Notes under the pieces: generated by a model | Told to the model about the DNA's origin: nothing | Seen by the model: the letters and a program-made list of their open reading frames with translations, nothing else | Databases searched by the model: none | In this document: in pieces, positions 1-9,062 of the stretch | Layout of the letters: every line of letters starts with the position of its first letter | Numbering within the stretch: position 1 is the stretch's first letter | Origin: Pseudanabaenaceae cyanobacterium SKYG29 | GTDB taxonomy: Bacteria; Cyanobacteriota; Cyanobacteriia; Pseudanabaenales; Pseudanabaenaceae | Length of the DNA: 64,000 nucleotides | Direction of reading: 5' to 3' | Assembly: GCA_025055675.1 (NCBI GenBank) | Contig: JANWWT010000003.1 | Coordinates: 62,001 to 126,000 of the forward strand | Position numbers and translations under genes: made by a program

Positions 1-738
1 GCTGGTATTTTGGCAGCATTGGTGGGCAATTTGTGGCTGGTGTTTCTGGTCGTGGTGATGCTGATCATAGTGGGTTTGGGGGCAGCTATCTTTTTAGAAG
101 AGTATGCAGATGTATTTCTCTATCGAGTATTTAAGAATAGAAGGCTGGTAAGGTGGGTAGAAACCCTACTGGAAATTAACTTGGACAACCTATCCGCTAT
201 CCCTACGATTATCTATGGTGTGCTAGGAGCGGAGCTGTTTGTTAGGACAATGGGAGCAGGTAGGACGGTGATTGCGGGGGCCATGACTCTGGCGATCTTG
301 GCTTTACCATTTGTGATCACAACGTTTAGGACTTCCCTGCGCAATGTACCAGCTACTCTACGCTACGCGGGCTACGCTGTAGGGATGAGTAAGTCCCAGG
401 TGATTTTGCGTATAGTAATTCCCTATGCTTTTTCTGGTTTGACTTCGGGGGTATTACTAGCAGCAACGGTAACTATGGGGGAAACAGCAGCTTTGGGAGC
501 AGTGGTAGGGGCATTGGGTCTAATTTCCTTCACACCTTTCCAGAATCCGGAGGGAACAGGTCCTTTCCTCAGTCAGTTTGTGACAATCCCGCTCCAGATT
601 TATCTCTGGACAACCCAGCCCGCTACAGAACCGCTGAGTGCAGCAGCGATTGTTGTCCTACTGGTTATTTTGCTGATTTTGGGCGCTCTGGCTTTGTTTA
701 CGGCTAACCTATTTCAATCCAAGACCTATGAATCCTGA
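1..738 (+). CDS. pstA: Phosphate ABC transporter permease PstA (5' end cut by window edge)
   Basis: This is one of the two inner-membrane permease subunits of the high-affinity phosphate importer PstSCAB. The frame is already open at base 1, so the first potential start inside the window (TTG at 10) is not the true start and the N-terminus lies upstream. The visible part has hydrophobic helices and the permease cytoplasmic loop typical of binding-protein-dependent transporters: a TTFRTSLRNVP stretch followed by RYAGYAVGMSKSQVILRIVIP, which corresponds to the EAA loop that contacts the ATPase. A further conserved region, TMGETAALGAVVGA, follows. The gene overlaps pstB by 11 bases, so the two are translationally coupled. 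pstS and pstC should lie just upstream but are outside the window. Expression is normally under phosphate control by SphR/PhoB in cyanobacteria; that region is not visible here. Confidence 0.93.
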   Translation, partial: AGILAALVGNLWLVFLVVVMLIIVGLGAAIFLEEYADVFLYRVFKNRRLVRWVETLLEINLDNLSAIPTIIYGVLGAELFVRTMGAGRTVIAGAMTLAILALPFVITTFRTSLRNVPATLRYAGYAVGMSKSQVILRIVIPYAFSGLTSGVLLAATVTMGETAALGAVVGALGLISFTPFQNPEGTGPFLSQFVTIPLQIYLWTTQPATEPLSAAAIVVLLVILLILGALALFTANLFQSKTYES

Positions 739-1534
739 GTACACATCTGGCACAGTTTTACAGGGGGAAGGGGTATCCATTGCCCTCGATGATGTCACGG
801 TATTTTACGGCATCAACCCTGCGATTCAGAATGTGACATTGGATATTTACAACCACTCTGTCACAGCCTTTATCGGTCCGTCGGGGTGTGGTAAAACTAC
901 ACTCCTACGCTGTATTAACCGCATGAACGACATGATCACCAGTACGCAAATTACGGGCGAGATTCGGGTATTTGGGGAAGATATACAGACAATTGACCCG
1001 ATCGAGCTGCGGCGGCGGGTAGGGATGGTGTTTCAGCGCCCCAATCCTTTCCCTACTTCTATCTATGAGAATATTGCTCTGGGGTTGCGAGTGAACGGTT
1101 TTCGGGGCAATATCTCCGACCAAGTGGAGAAATATTTGCGTCTGGTGGGTCTCTACGATGAGGTGAAGGACAGACTGAAAACTAATGCTTTGCAACTATC
1201 GGGGGGGCAACAACAACGGTTGTGCATAGCCCGTGCCCTTGCCCTGGAACCAGAAATTATCCTTATGGATGAACCCTGTTCTTCCCTTGACCCCATCTCT
1301 AGTATCCGCATTGACAATTTGATTACCCAACTGAAGAAATATTTTACGGTGGTGATCATCACCCATAACTTGCAGCAGGCAGCCCGCATTGCTGACTGGA
1401 TCGCTTTCTTCAAGGTGGTGGAAGCAGAGGGAGCAAGGTTTGGTGTCCTGGGGGAATATGCTACGTCTACCGATTTCTTTACAAAGCCAGCCTCGATCGA
1501 TTCCTACAACTACATCAATACCCGCATTGGTTAG
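728..1534 (+). CDS. pstB: Phosphate ABC transporter ATP-binding protein PstB
   Basis: This is the cytoplasmic ATPase that drives phosphate import through PstA and PstC. At 268 aa it is full length for PstB. Visible motifs are the Walker A loop GPSGCGKTT, the Q-loop in VFQRPNPFPTSIYENI, the ABC signature LSGGQQQRLCIARALA, Walker B IILMDEP with the D-loop SSLDP, and the switch histidine in VIITHNLQQAARIAD. The PNPFP stretch after the Q-loop is characteristic of PstB rather than of other importers. The ATG lies inside the last codons of pstA (11-base overlap), and the next gene starts within its last 8 bases, so this is the distal part of a compact pst operon. Confidence 0.96.
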   Translation: MNPEYTSGTVLQGEGVSIALDDVTVFYGINPAIQNVTLDIYNHSVTAFIGPSGCGKTTLLRCINRMNDMITSTQITGEIRVFGEDIQTIDPIELRRRVGMVFQRPNPFPTSIYENIALGLRVNGFRGNISDQVEKYLRLVGLYDEVKDRLKTNALQLSGGQQQRLCIARALALEPEIILMDEPCSSLDPISSIRIDNLITQLKKYFTVVIITHNLQQAARIADWIAFFKVVEAEGARFGVLGEYATSTDFFTKPASIDSYNYINTRIG

Positions 1535-2234
1535 AATTTTTCGGTCGGCGAGGCTCCCGAGGCGTCGGTCGGCGAGGCTCCCGAGACGGCTGCTCCTGCT
1601 GGTTGGTTTTTGCTGGCTACTACTCCCTGGGGAAGCGGCAGCAAATCTGTTTTTCGATCGGGGAACCTGGCTGCTGGGGCAAAATGACCTGCAGGGGGCA
1701 ATTACGGACTTAAATAGAGCGATTGAAATAGACCCCAGGGCAGTCGATGCTTACCTTAATCGGGGCATTGCCTATGAGCGGTTACGGCAGTGGGACAAAG
1801 CGATCGGGGATTACAGTCGGGTACTGGAGTTGCAGCCCCAAGATGCCTATGCTTACAACAACCTGGGAAATGCCTATGGGGGCAAGGGGGAATGGGAGAG
1901 GAGTTTGGCTTACTACGAGCGGGCAGCGCAACTAGACCCCAAATTGTCGATCAGTCAGGTCAATGCTGCTCTGGTTTTGTATCAAGTTGGCAGAGAGGTA
2001 GAGGCAGCCAAGCGGATTAGGAATTTAGTGCGCAGGTATCCCTATTGGGCGGAGGTGCGGGCAGCATGGACAGTTATGCTGTGGCAGCAGGGCAGGCACG
2101 GGGAGGCAGAGAGTAACTGGGTGGCAGTGCTGGGCTTGGATAAGCGCTACACAGACTTGGAGTGGGTGCGGGAGGTGCGGCGTTGGCCTCCCAGGTTGGT
2201 AGAAGAGTTGGAGAAATTTTTACAACTGCAATGA
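1527..2234 (+). CDS. Exported tetratricopeptide-repeat protein
   Basis: This 235-aa protein has at least three consecutive 34-residue TPR units (from about residue 50 to 150, with the pattern A..N.G..Y...G....A...Y..A..L.P), a scaffold for protein-protein contacts. The start chosen is TTG at 1527, which overlaps the end of pstB by 8 bases. A longer reading from 1389 would lie inside pstB and is less likely. The N-terminus is strongly basic (two SARLPRR units) and is followed by a hydrophobic core LLLLVGFCWLLLPGEAAA, which looks like a signal peptide cleaved after AAA. Its partner and role are unknown. It shares the pst operon layout, but nothing in the sequence ties it to phosphate uptake. 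The next gene begins in its stop codon (ATGA overlap). Confidence 0.8.
   Translation: MVRIFRSARLPRRRSARLPRRLLLLVGFCWLLLPGEAAANLFFDRGTWLLGQNDLQGAITDLNRAIEIDPRAVDAYLNRGIAYERLRQWDKAIGDYSRVLELQPQDAYAYNNLGNAYGGKGEWERSLAYYERAAQLDPKLSISQVNAALVLYQVGREVEAAKRIRNLVRRYPYWAEVRAAWTVMLWQQGRHGEAESNWVAVLGLDKRYTDLEWVREVRRWPPRLVEELEKFLQLQ
1541..1585 (+). repeat. Tandem 24-bp direct repeat in the signal-peptide region
   Basis: Two head-to-tail copies of a 24-base unit start at 1542 and 1566. Twenty-one bases are identical between copies (1541-1561 and 1565-1585), a GC-rich run containing GGTCGGCGAGGCTCCCGAG. Because 24 is a multiple of three, each copy adds the peptide SARLPRR plus one residue, and the frame is kept. 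The unit duplicates the positively charged n-region of the predicted signal peptide of the TPR protein. Confidence 0.9.
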
Positions 2235-2944
2235 CGAAGATAACGCCAGCTAGGTTGAGGGAATTGCATAGCTTACTCGATCGTTTACCTCTTGCGGACA
2301 AGGAGCGAGTTAACTGGGAATTAGTGGATTTAGCCCTCATTCACCCCAGCTACGGCAGTGAAAATAATGACTATTTAGAATTTTGCGGTGACAGTGTCAT
2401 TCGCCTGGAAGTTACCCTCTACCTCTATCGACAACACCTGTCTTCCCTGGGGGATTTGACCAATTTGCGCAATCAGCTGGTCAGCGATCGGGTACTAGCA
2501 GAAATTGCCGACAGCTATAACCTCGATCGGTTCATCTTAGCTGCTCCTGAGGTAGCAAAATCCACACCTAGGTTGCGGTCACGGTTAGCAAATGGTTTGG
2601 AAGCCCTAGTGGGGGCACTATATCTGTCCACGGATGATTTTAGTTTGGTCAGTCCTTGGCTCGATCGCCACTGGGAACGATTGATTCCCCCCTTGAAAAC
2701 AAAGCCCGCCTTTGGCAACTACAAAATTGCTCTCCAGGAATTAACCCAAGCCCACTGGAAGCAGTTACCAGAATATCGCCTAGTACAAAATCAGCCCCCC
2801 TTTGTGGCGGAAGTGTGGATACAAAATCGCTGTTGGGGCAAGGGAACAGGCAATAGCATCAAGGAAGCCCACCAAGAAGCCGCCGCTCAGGCTCTTCCCC
2901 TGTTGCAAAAATTTGTGCAGGAGCAAGCAGATGCAGGTGCATAA
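2231..2944 (+). CDS. rnc: RNase III family endoribonuclease
   Basis: RNase III cuts double-stranded RNA in rRNA precursor and mRNA processing. The 237-aa product has an N-terminal RNase III domain (about residues 10-150; signature YLEFCGDSVIRLEVT at 48-62) and a C-terminal double-stranded RNA-binding domain (about 165-235; NYKIALQELTQ near its start and AHQEAAAQALPLL near its end). The start is the ATG at 2231, which overlaps the stop of the TPR gene as ATGA. Compared with the E. coli catalytic set E38, D45, D114 and E117, this protein has D47, D54, N121 and E124. The second and fourth are kept, the first is a conservative change, and the third is Asn instead of Asp. Cyanobacteria commonly carry more than one RNase III homologue, so this may be a specialised copy; whether it is fully active is uncertain. 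Confidence 0.85.
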   Translation: MTKITPARLRELHSLLDRLPLADKERVNWELVDLALIHPSYGSENNDYLEFCGDSVIRLEVTLYLYRQHLSSLGDLTNLRNQLVSDRVLAEIADSYNLDRFILAAPEVAKSTPRLRSRLANGLEALVGALYLSTDDFSLVSPWLDRHWERLIPPLKTKPAFGNYKIALQELTQAHWKQLPEYRLVQNQPPFVAEVWIQNRCWGKGTGNSIKEAHQEAAAQALPLLQKFVQEQADAGA

Positions 2945-3073
2945 ACATGTATAGCGACGCTAAGGGTGATGGGGTAGTGTAGAAAGTGTGTGAGGAGCGA
3001 ACCAAAAAGGGGATCAGGACGGAACGAGGAAAGTACCTGGTCCTCTTCTTGTATCTAAGGTTAAGGAGGTATT

Positions 3074-6000
3074 GTGCAAGCCCTCAGACGGATAGCAGCG
3101 GGATTAACTCTGACGGTCACAGCTTCTGTCCTAGGTGGCATTTGGTATGGGCGCTATTACCTCAACACACACTTGACTCCCCAGCTCCAGGCTTACTTAA
3201 CAAAGGTACTACAAAGGCCGATCGAGTTAGGGCAGGTTAGTTTCGTCAGTACAAGGTCAGTTCACCTTGCCAGGACTGTTATCCCCCCTACCCCCACCCA
3301 GCCCGACTTTTACGTCTTCGATCGCATTGAGCTGCACACTGACCCTTGGGAACTGCAACGATCGGGCAAGCTAAAATTGCGGGGCAAATTACTACGCCCC
3401 AGGGTGTTTTTACCCCAGGACGACCAGGGACAAATACCAGCCCTAACCCAAGAGCCGATTACTGTGGAGTTACCAGATTGGCTAGACCTAGAAACGATCG
3501 ATGTGGTGGAGGGACGGCTAACCATCGGTATTAGCAAGACAAGGCAGTTAGTCACACTCGATCGGTTGGGGATAAACAGCCGCTGGGACAATCTCAATTC
3601 TGTCTTAGCTAGGGGCGTGGCGGAGGTCAAACTAGGGCAATGGCAGCCAGACTTCAACCCCACAGCCATGGCAGCTATCGGGAATGAGAAGTCCCAAGGG
3701 CGAGCTATGCTTGACTACGAATGGAATTTGCGCACAGGGGACAGTAATCTACAGGTGCTACAGCAGGATGTCAATCTAGCTGTCACTACCAGCTTCATTC
3801 CTGACCTGCCCTTTACAACAATAGGGGGGAAAGTAGACGGCAATGCTCTGATATTTTTCCGTCCCGATCGGGAACCCCAAGTTAAAGCGGGGCTTAAGGT
3901 CAAACAGGGGGCAGTGATGATTCCTGGTGTGGAGCAGCCCCTAGAGGAGATAGCCGGGGAGTTCAGCTACGATAGTGCCACTACCAAAGTAAAAGGATTG
4001 CAAGCTCGATATAAAAAGGTTCTCCTCACTGCAGCGGGGGAAATTACCCCCGATCGGGGTTTGGACATAGATTTACGTATCCCCCGCCTGGATTTAGACC
4101 AGTCTCCTATCTCCAGTCCCGTACCGATGGCAGGCAAGGTGGCGATCACAGGCAAGTTAAGGGGTACAGAACCCAGCTTTTACGGCAAGGCAACAGCGCT
4201 AGAACCCCTGACGATCGATCGCATCCCCATAGAAACGGCAGAATTAGTAGTAGCTACCTCAGACTGGCAAACCTGGCAATTACCCCAACTGCGATTTGCA
4301 GCAGCTAAGGGTGTAGTACAAGGCAGCGGCAAATTGGTGCTAGGGGAACAGCCCAGCTTAGATGTCAATCTCCTAGCCCAGGACATCGAGGGGGAGACTA
4401 TTGCCCAACTCTACCAAGTAGATTTACCCTTTCCCCTGGGGAATGTACAGGGCAGTGCCCGTCTCACTGGTGGAGGAAAGGAATTTCAACTGGTCATCGA
4501 TGCCCAAGCTCCCCAAGCCAAGTATCCTTTCCGTGCCCAAGCTACTGTTGCCCCAGGGATGACTACTGTCGATCGGGTTGAACTCAACTTGCCAGAGGGC
4601 AAAATTAGGGGTGAGGGACTAATTACTGACAAGGGCTGGTCTGCCAAACTCAGTACTCCTGGGCTACAGCTGCCCCAAACCACAGTAGCGGGGACACTAG
4701 AAGCCATTAGCCCCAACGGTAGTCTTGCCCTAGAAGACATCCGCGCCACAGCCAAACTAGAGCTACCCCAGGGTATAGGACAGTTCCAGGCAACTCTCAC
4801 AGGCAACCTAGCATGGGACGGCAAAAATATCCTGGTGCAAACTCTCCAGCTAGGAGAAGTGCTCACAGCAACAGGGGAAATTGAGTTAGAGAAAAATGAC
4901 CGCCATCTACCCCAGGGTATAGGGGAAATCAACTTGCAGGTGCGGAGTGAGAATGCCCAATTAGAGGATTTACGGTTTCTGTTTCCCCAAATACCAGCTA
5001 AGTTGGTGGGGAATTTAGATTTTCGGGGGCAAGTCAGAGGAGAACTGGAGCGGCTACAAATACTCGGCGACCTAAAAGGCAGAGGAATTACCTTGGCAGG
5101 GGAGAACAACTTACCAGAGGGCACGATCGAATTTAGCAGCAATATCAGCGGTAGTATTTTTGCCCCCCAAATCCAGGGTAGAGCCACGCTAGTGGGATTA
5201 GGTTACCAGGGTATATCCTTTGACCCTGTCCTTGCAGGGGATTTCCGCTTTGACCAAGGGGGGATAAAGGTAGATTTACGCGGGAACAGAGACCGCATTA
5301 ACCTAGACCTCAATACCCAACTGCAACCGCAAAGTATTGACCTGCGTTTGGGCGATGCCAAAGCAACAGCCCGCTCCTTGGCTAGTGACCAACTCCAGGT
5401 CGAGGTAGAAAACTTCCCCCTTGGCTTGGTAGCAACTGCCTTGGGGCAAACAGAAATCAGCGGCATAGTGGCAGGGAGAGGGGAAATTAACCTGGGGAAA
5501 AACTTCCAGACTGTGGGGCAATTCACCATCGATCGTCCTGCCTATGGTCGCGTTCAGGGGGAAACACTAAGGGGCGATTTCACCTACACAGACGGCAACT
5601 TTCTCCTGCAAAACGGAGAACTGACAATTCCTGTCACCCCCGATCGGACTTCTGCTTACCAGCTAGAGGTTGCCTACAACCCCAGAGCTACCACCAGACT
5701 GCAGGCTAGCCTGACGATCGCAGAAGGTAACCTCCAGGACATTACCCAGATTATGCAGTGGTCACAGTGGTCGGACATTGCCCAGGGATTAGCTCGCCCC
5801 CGCTATGCCTCCGGGAAGGACTTAGCAACTTTTCCCCCCGTGGGTCTGTCCCAGGCTCCCTTCAGCCAACAACTGCAGTATTTTTTCCAAATCCAACAAC
5901 GTCTTACGCAGCAGGAAATTGCCACTGCCAAACGAAGTGTTTTGCCACCCCTGACGGATTTGGCAGGTTCCCTATCGGGAAAAATCACTGTCACCGACTC

Positions 6001-7876
6001 CGCCCCAGGGGGATTAGGGGTGCAAGTGAACCTGGTAGGCAAAGATTGGGAATACGGTAAGTTTGCTGTCAATGACATTAGCCTGCAGGGGGAATACCGC
6101 AACGGTACCTTGAAGATTGCTCGTGCCCGCCTCCAATCTGACCAATCTTTTGGGGAGTTGCAAGGTGCCCAAATTAGCTTAATTGACCCGCAAACGGGCA
6201 AATTAGGAGAGATTCAAGGGGAACTAGAACTAGAGAACTTCCCTATCGAGTCTTTGCGCCCTCTACCCTTCTTGCAGCTTATCCCTGTGGAAGTGACAGG
6301 GAAGCTCAAAGGCAAAGCTAAGTTGGGGGGCAACATCCTGCAACCCCAAGTTGAGGGGGAGTTAGAGCTAGTAGGGGGCACGATCAGCCAGGAACCAATC
6401 GAGTCGATCACGGGGGCATTCACCTACAAGCAGGGGAGACTAAGTTTTAACAGTACCCTTGCCCTCGCTGGTGCTCCACCCATGCAACTGCGGGGAAATC
6501 TACCCTTGGCGATCGGGTATGTCTTTCCTGGCACCCAGTTAGAAATGAACCTAGAGGTGAAAGACCAAGCCCTGGCGTTTGTCAACCTCCTCACCCCTAA
6601 CCTGCGCTGGCTTGATGGTAAAGGGGAAGCCAAGATTGCTATTAGTGGTACTACCAAACAACCGAAACTGCTGGGTAATGCCACAGTCACAGGGGCACGC
6701 ATTCAAGTGGCGGGCTTGCCAGAGGAAATTACTGACCTCCAAGGAAAAGTAGAATTTGACCTCGATCGTGCCACCGTTGACCTCCAGGGTAGATTCAGTC
6801 AGGGAGAACTACTTGCCCAGGGCAGTCTGCCTATTAGCAACGAAACCCTAGTGGCAGAAAATCCCCTTACCCTCACTGCCACTAAACTTACCCTCAATCT
6901 AAAAAATACCTACAGTGGCAATTTTGATGGGCAAGTAACTGTGGGCGGCTCCCTGCAAAACCCTGTCCTCACAGGCAAAGTGACTCTCTCTAATGGACGT
7001 ATTCTTTTGCCTGAAGAAACAATAGAGCGCAATGGTTCGGCACCTGCCCCTATCTCTTTCCGCAACCTCAAAGTAGCATTAGCAGACAATGTGCAAATTA
7101 CACGCGCACCCCTGTTCAACTTTGTGGGCAGAGGAGAAGTAGAAGTCAACGGTAGTATCAAAGACATTCGCCCTGCAGGTAGGATTGCCATCACTAGAGG
7201 GCAGGTCAATGCTATATCAGCGCGTTTCCGCCTCGATCGTTCCTTTGACAACTTTGCTGAATTCCTGCCCACCCAGGGCTTAGACCCCAATTTGAACGTA
7301 CGCGTGTTAGGGGTAGTGCCAGAGGTAATTCGCCCGCCGATTGAACCCTCTCCCTTTGATGCCTTTAATCCTAGTGCTATTCCTGTCAGCAATTTGGGTG
7401 CGCAACGGACATTGCAGGTACAGGCTACAGTCACTGGCAGAGGTAGCAGTCCCACGATCGAGTTGCGTAGCAGCCCGCCCCGCACAAATTCCGAAATCCT
7501 GGCATTAATTGGGGGGGGCTTATTAACTCAGACAGGGGGGGACCCCACCGCTACTTTGGTCAATCTGGCAGGAGGGACAATAGTTTCTCTCCTACAGGAT
7601 GCAATTGGGGATGTGTTGAGTTTGTCGGAATTCAATCTTAGCCCCGTGACCACAGGTGGTGATGGCAAACGTATTTCCGCTCTAGGTCTAGCGGCAGAGG
7701 GAGCGATTGAAATAGGCAGAGATTTCTCCCTATCTATCCGTGGCGTGATTAATGACCCCTCCCAAAATACTAACTACACCCTCCGCTATCGCCTTGACCC
7801 CAACACCCTTATCAGAACTAATACTGACCTGGGAGGCAACAATAGTTTAACGATCGAGTGGGAAAACCGTTTCTAG
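3074..7876 (+). CDS. tamB: TamB-like inner-membrane-anchored translocation/assembly protein
   Basis: This 1600-aa protein has one N-terminal membrane anchor (about residues 8-28, AGLTLTVTASVLGGIWYG), then about 1300 residues of short beta-strand repeats rich in G, N and hydrophobic residues, and a C-terminal TamB/DUF490 domain (about the last 300 residues, including PRTNSEILALIGGG and QDAIGDVLSLSEF). Family members form a long periplasmic beta-taco groove that spans the envelope and helps move lipids or outer-membrane proteins. The start is GTG at 3074, preceded by a near-perfect ribosome site AAGGAGGT at about 3064-3071. The stop codon interlocks with that of dapF on the other strand (CTAG, 7873-7876). 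Large antisense ORFs within it are composition artefacts. Confidence 0.88.
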   Translation: MQALRRIAAGLTLTVTASVLGGIWYGRYYLNTHLTPQLQAYLTKVLQRPIELGQVSFVSTRSVHLARTVIPPTPTQPDFYVFDRIELHTDPWELQRSGKLKLRGKLLRPRVFLPQDDQGQIPALTQEPITVELPDWLDLETIDVVEGRLTIGISKTRQLVTLDRLGINSRWDNLNSVLARGVAEVKLGQWQPDFNPTAMAAIGNEKSQGRAMLDYEWNLRTGDSNLQVLQQDVNLAVTTSFIPDLPFTTIGGKVDGNALIFFRPDREPQVKAGLKVKQGAVMIPGVEQPLEEIAGEFSYDSATTKVKGLQARYKKVLLTAAGEITPDRGLDIDLRIPRLDLDQSPISSPVPMAGKVAITGKLRGTEPSFYGKATALEPLTIDRIPIETAELVVATSDWQTWQLPQLRFAAAKGVVQGSGKLVLGEQPSLDVNLLAQDIEGETIAQLYQVDLPFPLGNVQGSARLTGGGKEFQLVIDAQAPQAKYPFRAQATVAPGMTTVDRVELNLPEGKIRGEGLITDKGWSAKLSTPGLQLPQTTVAGTLEAISPNGSLALEDIRATAKLELPQGIGQFQATLTGNLAWDGKNILVQTLQLGEVLTATGEIELEKNDRHLPQGIGEINLQVRSENAQLEDLRFLFPQIPAKLVGNLDFRGQVRGELERLQILGDLKGRGITLAGENNLPEGTIEFSSNISGSIFAPQIQGRATLVGLGYQGISFDPVLAGDFRFDQGGIKVDLRGNRDRINLDLNTQLQPQSIDLRLGDAKATARSLASDQLQVEVENFPLGLVATALGQTEISGIVAGRGEINLGKNFQTVGQFTIDRPAYGRVQGETLRGDFTYTDGNFLLQNGELTIPVTPDRTSAYQLEVAYNPRATTRLQASLTIAEGNLQDITQIMQWSQWSDIAQGLARPRYASGKDLATFPPVGLSQAPFSQQLQYFFQIQQRLTQQEIATAKRSVLPPLTDLAGSLSGKITVTDSAPGGLGVQVNLVGKDWEYGKFAVNDISLQGEYRNGTLKIARARLQSDQSFGELQGAQISLIDPQTGKLGEIQGELELENFPIESLRPLPFLQLIPVEVTGKLKGKAKLGGNILQPQVEGELELVGGTISQEPIESITGAFTYKQGRLSFNSTLALAGAPPMQLRGNLPLAIGYVFPGTQLEMNLEVKDQALAFVNLLTPNLRWLDGKGEAKIAISGTTKQPKLLGNATVTGARIQVAGLPEEITDLQGKVEFDLDRATVDLQGRFSQGELLAQGSLPISNETLVAENPLTLTATKLTLNLKNTYSGNFDGQVTVGGSLQNPVLTGKVTLSNGRILLPEETIERNGSAPAPISFRNLKVALADNVQITRAPLFNFVGRGEVEVNGSIKDIRPAGRIAITRGQVNAISARFRLDRSFDNFAEFLPTQGLDPNLNVRVLGVVPEVIRPPIEPSPFDAFNPSAIPVSNLGAQRTLQVQATVTGRGSSPTIELRSSPPRTNSEILALIGGGLLTQTGGDPTATLVNLAGGTIVSLLQDAIGDVLSLSEFNLSPVTTGGDGKRISALGLAAEGAIEIGRDFSLSIRGVINDPSQNTNYTLRYRLDPNTLIRTNTDLGGNNSLTIEWENRF

Positions 7877-8697
7877 TATTTACCCGTAAACACCCGCTCA
7901 GCTGTACCACTCATAAACACATGGTTGCTACTCTCCTCCCAGTGAATCTTGAGTGTTCCACCAGGCAGGTACACGGTACAAGAACGATCGATTAGCCCCT
8001 GCAGCACCCCCGCCACCACTGTGGCACAAGCGCCTGTTCCGCAGGCAAGGGTGATCCCTGCCCCCCGTTCCCACACTCGCATTTTTACCTGGCTACGGTC
8101 AAGCACTTCCACAAATTCAGCATTAACCCGTTGCGGAAAGGCAGGGTGATGTTCAAACAACGGTCCAACCTCGGCCAAGGGCAAATTGTCGACTTCAGGA
8201 ACAAAGGTGACACAGTGGGGGTTGCCCATACTAACACAGGTCACGTGCCAAGTTGTGCCCTCGACCACTAAAGGAAGATTAACTACCTGTTGATCGGGTT
8301 TACCCAGGGTAGTAGGTATTGCCTGAGCCAGTAAACGAGGTTCCCCCATATCGACGGTGATTAAATTGTCCTGCAGATGAACGACCATTTCCCCTGCTAA
8401 AGTCTTGATTGTGTATCGGTTATCTGGTGGGTCGATGCCCAAATCCTGCATAAATTGCGCCAGACATCTAATGCCATTGCCACACATTTCAGGTTCGGAA
8501 CCATCACTGTTAATAATGCGCATGACATAATTGCCTGCACTATCCTGTAGCAAAAAAATCACCCCATCCGCCCCAATGCCAAAATGCCGATCGCAAAGGC
8601 GAGGGATACCCGCAATAGGTACCAACAGTTCCTGCTGCTGCCGGTTGTCAATCAAAATAAAATCATTACCCAGACCCTGGTACTTACTAAATTCCAT
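7873..8697 (-). CDS. dapF: Diaminopimelate epimerase DapF
   Basis: DapF converts LL- to meso-diaminopimelate, the direct precursor of lysine and of the peptidoglycan cross-link, without a cofactor. The two catalytic cysteines are in CGNGIRC and ACGTGAC. Other family landmarks are FSKYQGLGNDFILIDNR at the N-terminus, GIGADGVIFL, and NPHCVTFV. The start is set at the ATG at 8697, giving 274 aa, because it has a good ribosome site (GGGAGGTGTTG before the ATG) and matches where the family begins. The frame is open for 27 more codons upstream, but those residues resemble nothing in the family. It converges on tamB and shares four bases with it. Confidence 0.95.
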   Translation of the reverse strand: MEFSKYQGLGNDFILIDNRQQQELLVPIAGIPRLCDRHFGIGADGVIFLLQDSAGNYVMRIINSDGSEPEMCGNGIRCLAQFMQDLGIDPPDNRYTIKTLAGEMVVHLQDNLITVDMGEPRLLAQAIPTTLGKPDQQVVNLPLVVEGTTWHVTCVSMGNPHCVTFVPEVDNLPLAEVGPLFEHHPAFPQRVNAEFVEVLDRSQVKMRVWERGAGITLACGTGACATVVAGVLQGLIDRSCTVYLPGGTLKIHWEESSNHVFMSGTAERVFTGKY

Positions 8698-9062
8698 CAA
8701 CACCTCCCCAAGGGTAAGTTGCTCTCCCGACCCGTCTTTGGATTTCACTTCGGGGATCATACTACCATCTCTCACCACAGTGACAATGACATTTCTAGGG
8801 CTTGCCTCAGTACCCTACCAACGCCGACATTAAAAGCCACCTCTCTACCCTGCGATCCCAAAAAAAGAGTGAAAGTCATCCACCCGCCACAAATGGGTCT
8901 CAGCCCCAGCAAATAGGCGATCCCAAACATTTTAGGTATATTTACTTAGTGGTTAGACTCTTAAATTGTAACAGTTAGTTACGCTAATAATCTATCTATT
9001 GATAGATAAATTTTGCTTATCAAAGCACAAGAGTTGATTAGGCGATACCGTAAGGAGGAGCT
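8698..9062. other. Intergenic region between divergent dapF and the 60-aa gene
   Basis: These 365 bases separate divergent genes, so they should hold promoters for both. I see no convincing ORF. The part near 9063 is AT-rich and contains an inverted repeat ATCTATC-TATT-GATAGAT at about 8990-9007 and a GTAAC...GTTAC repeat near 8969-8983. The downstream gene has a strong ribosome site (TAAGGAGGAGCT). The half near dapF resembles weakly coding sequence in several frames with no recognisable product. Confidence 0.5.

Noticed and set aside
1389-1526. Longer N-terminus of the TPR protein
   Set aside because: It would overlap pstB by about 145 bases and places a non-signal-like sequence before the leader; TTG 1527 fits better.
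4486-5187. A 233-aa antisense ORF inside the TamB gene
   Set aside because: It lies wholly within a well-supported gene, has low-complexity Ser/Pro/Arg composition typical of shadow frames and shows no motif.
6910-7485. A 191-aa antisense ORF inside the TamB gene
   Set aside because: Same reason; the plus-strand frame here is the TamB C-terminal region.
8698-8778. N-terminal extension of dapF
   Set aside because: The 27 extra residues resemble no DapF N-terminus, and the ATG at 8697 has the better ribosome site.
8969-8983. NtcA-like site GTA...TAC upstream of the 60-aa gene
   Set aside because: The spacing between GTA and TAC is nine bases; the NtcA consensus needs eight, and no matching -10 lies at the proper distance.
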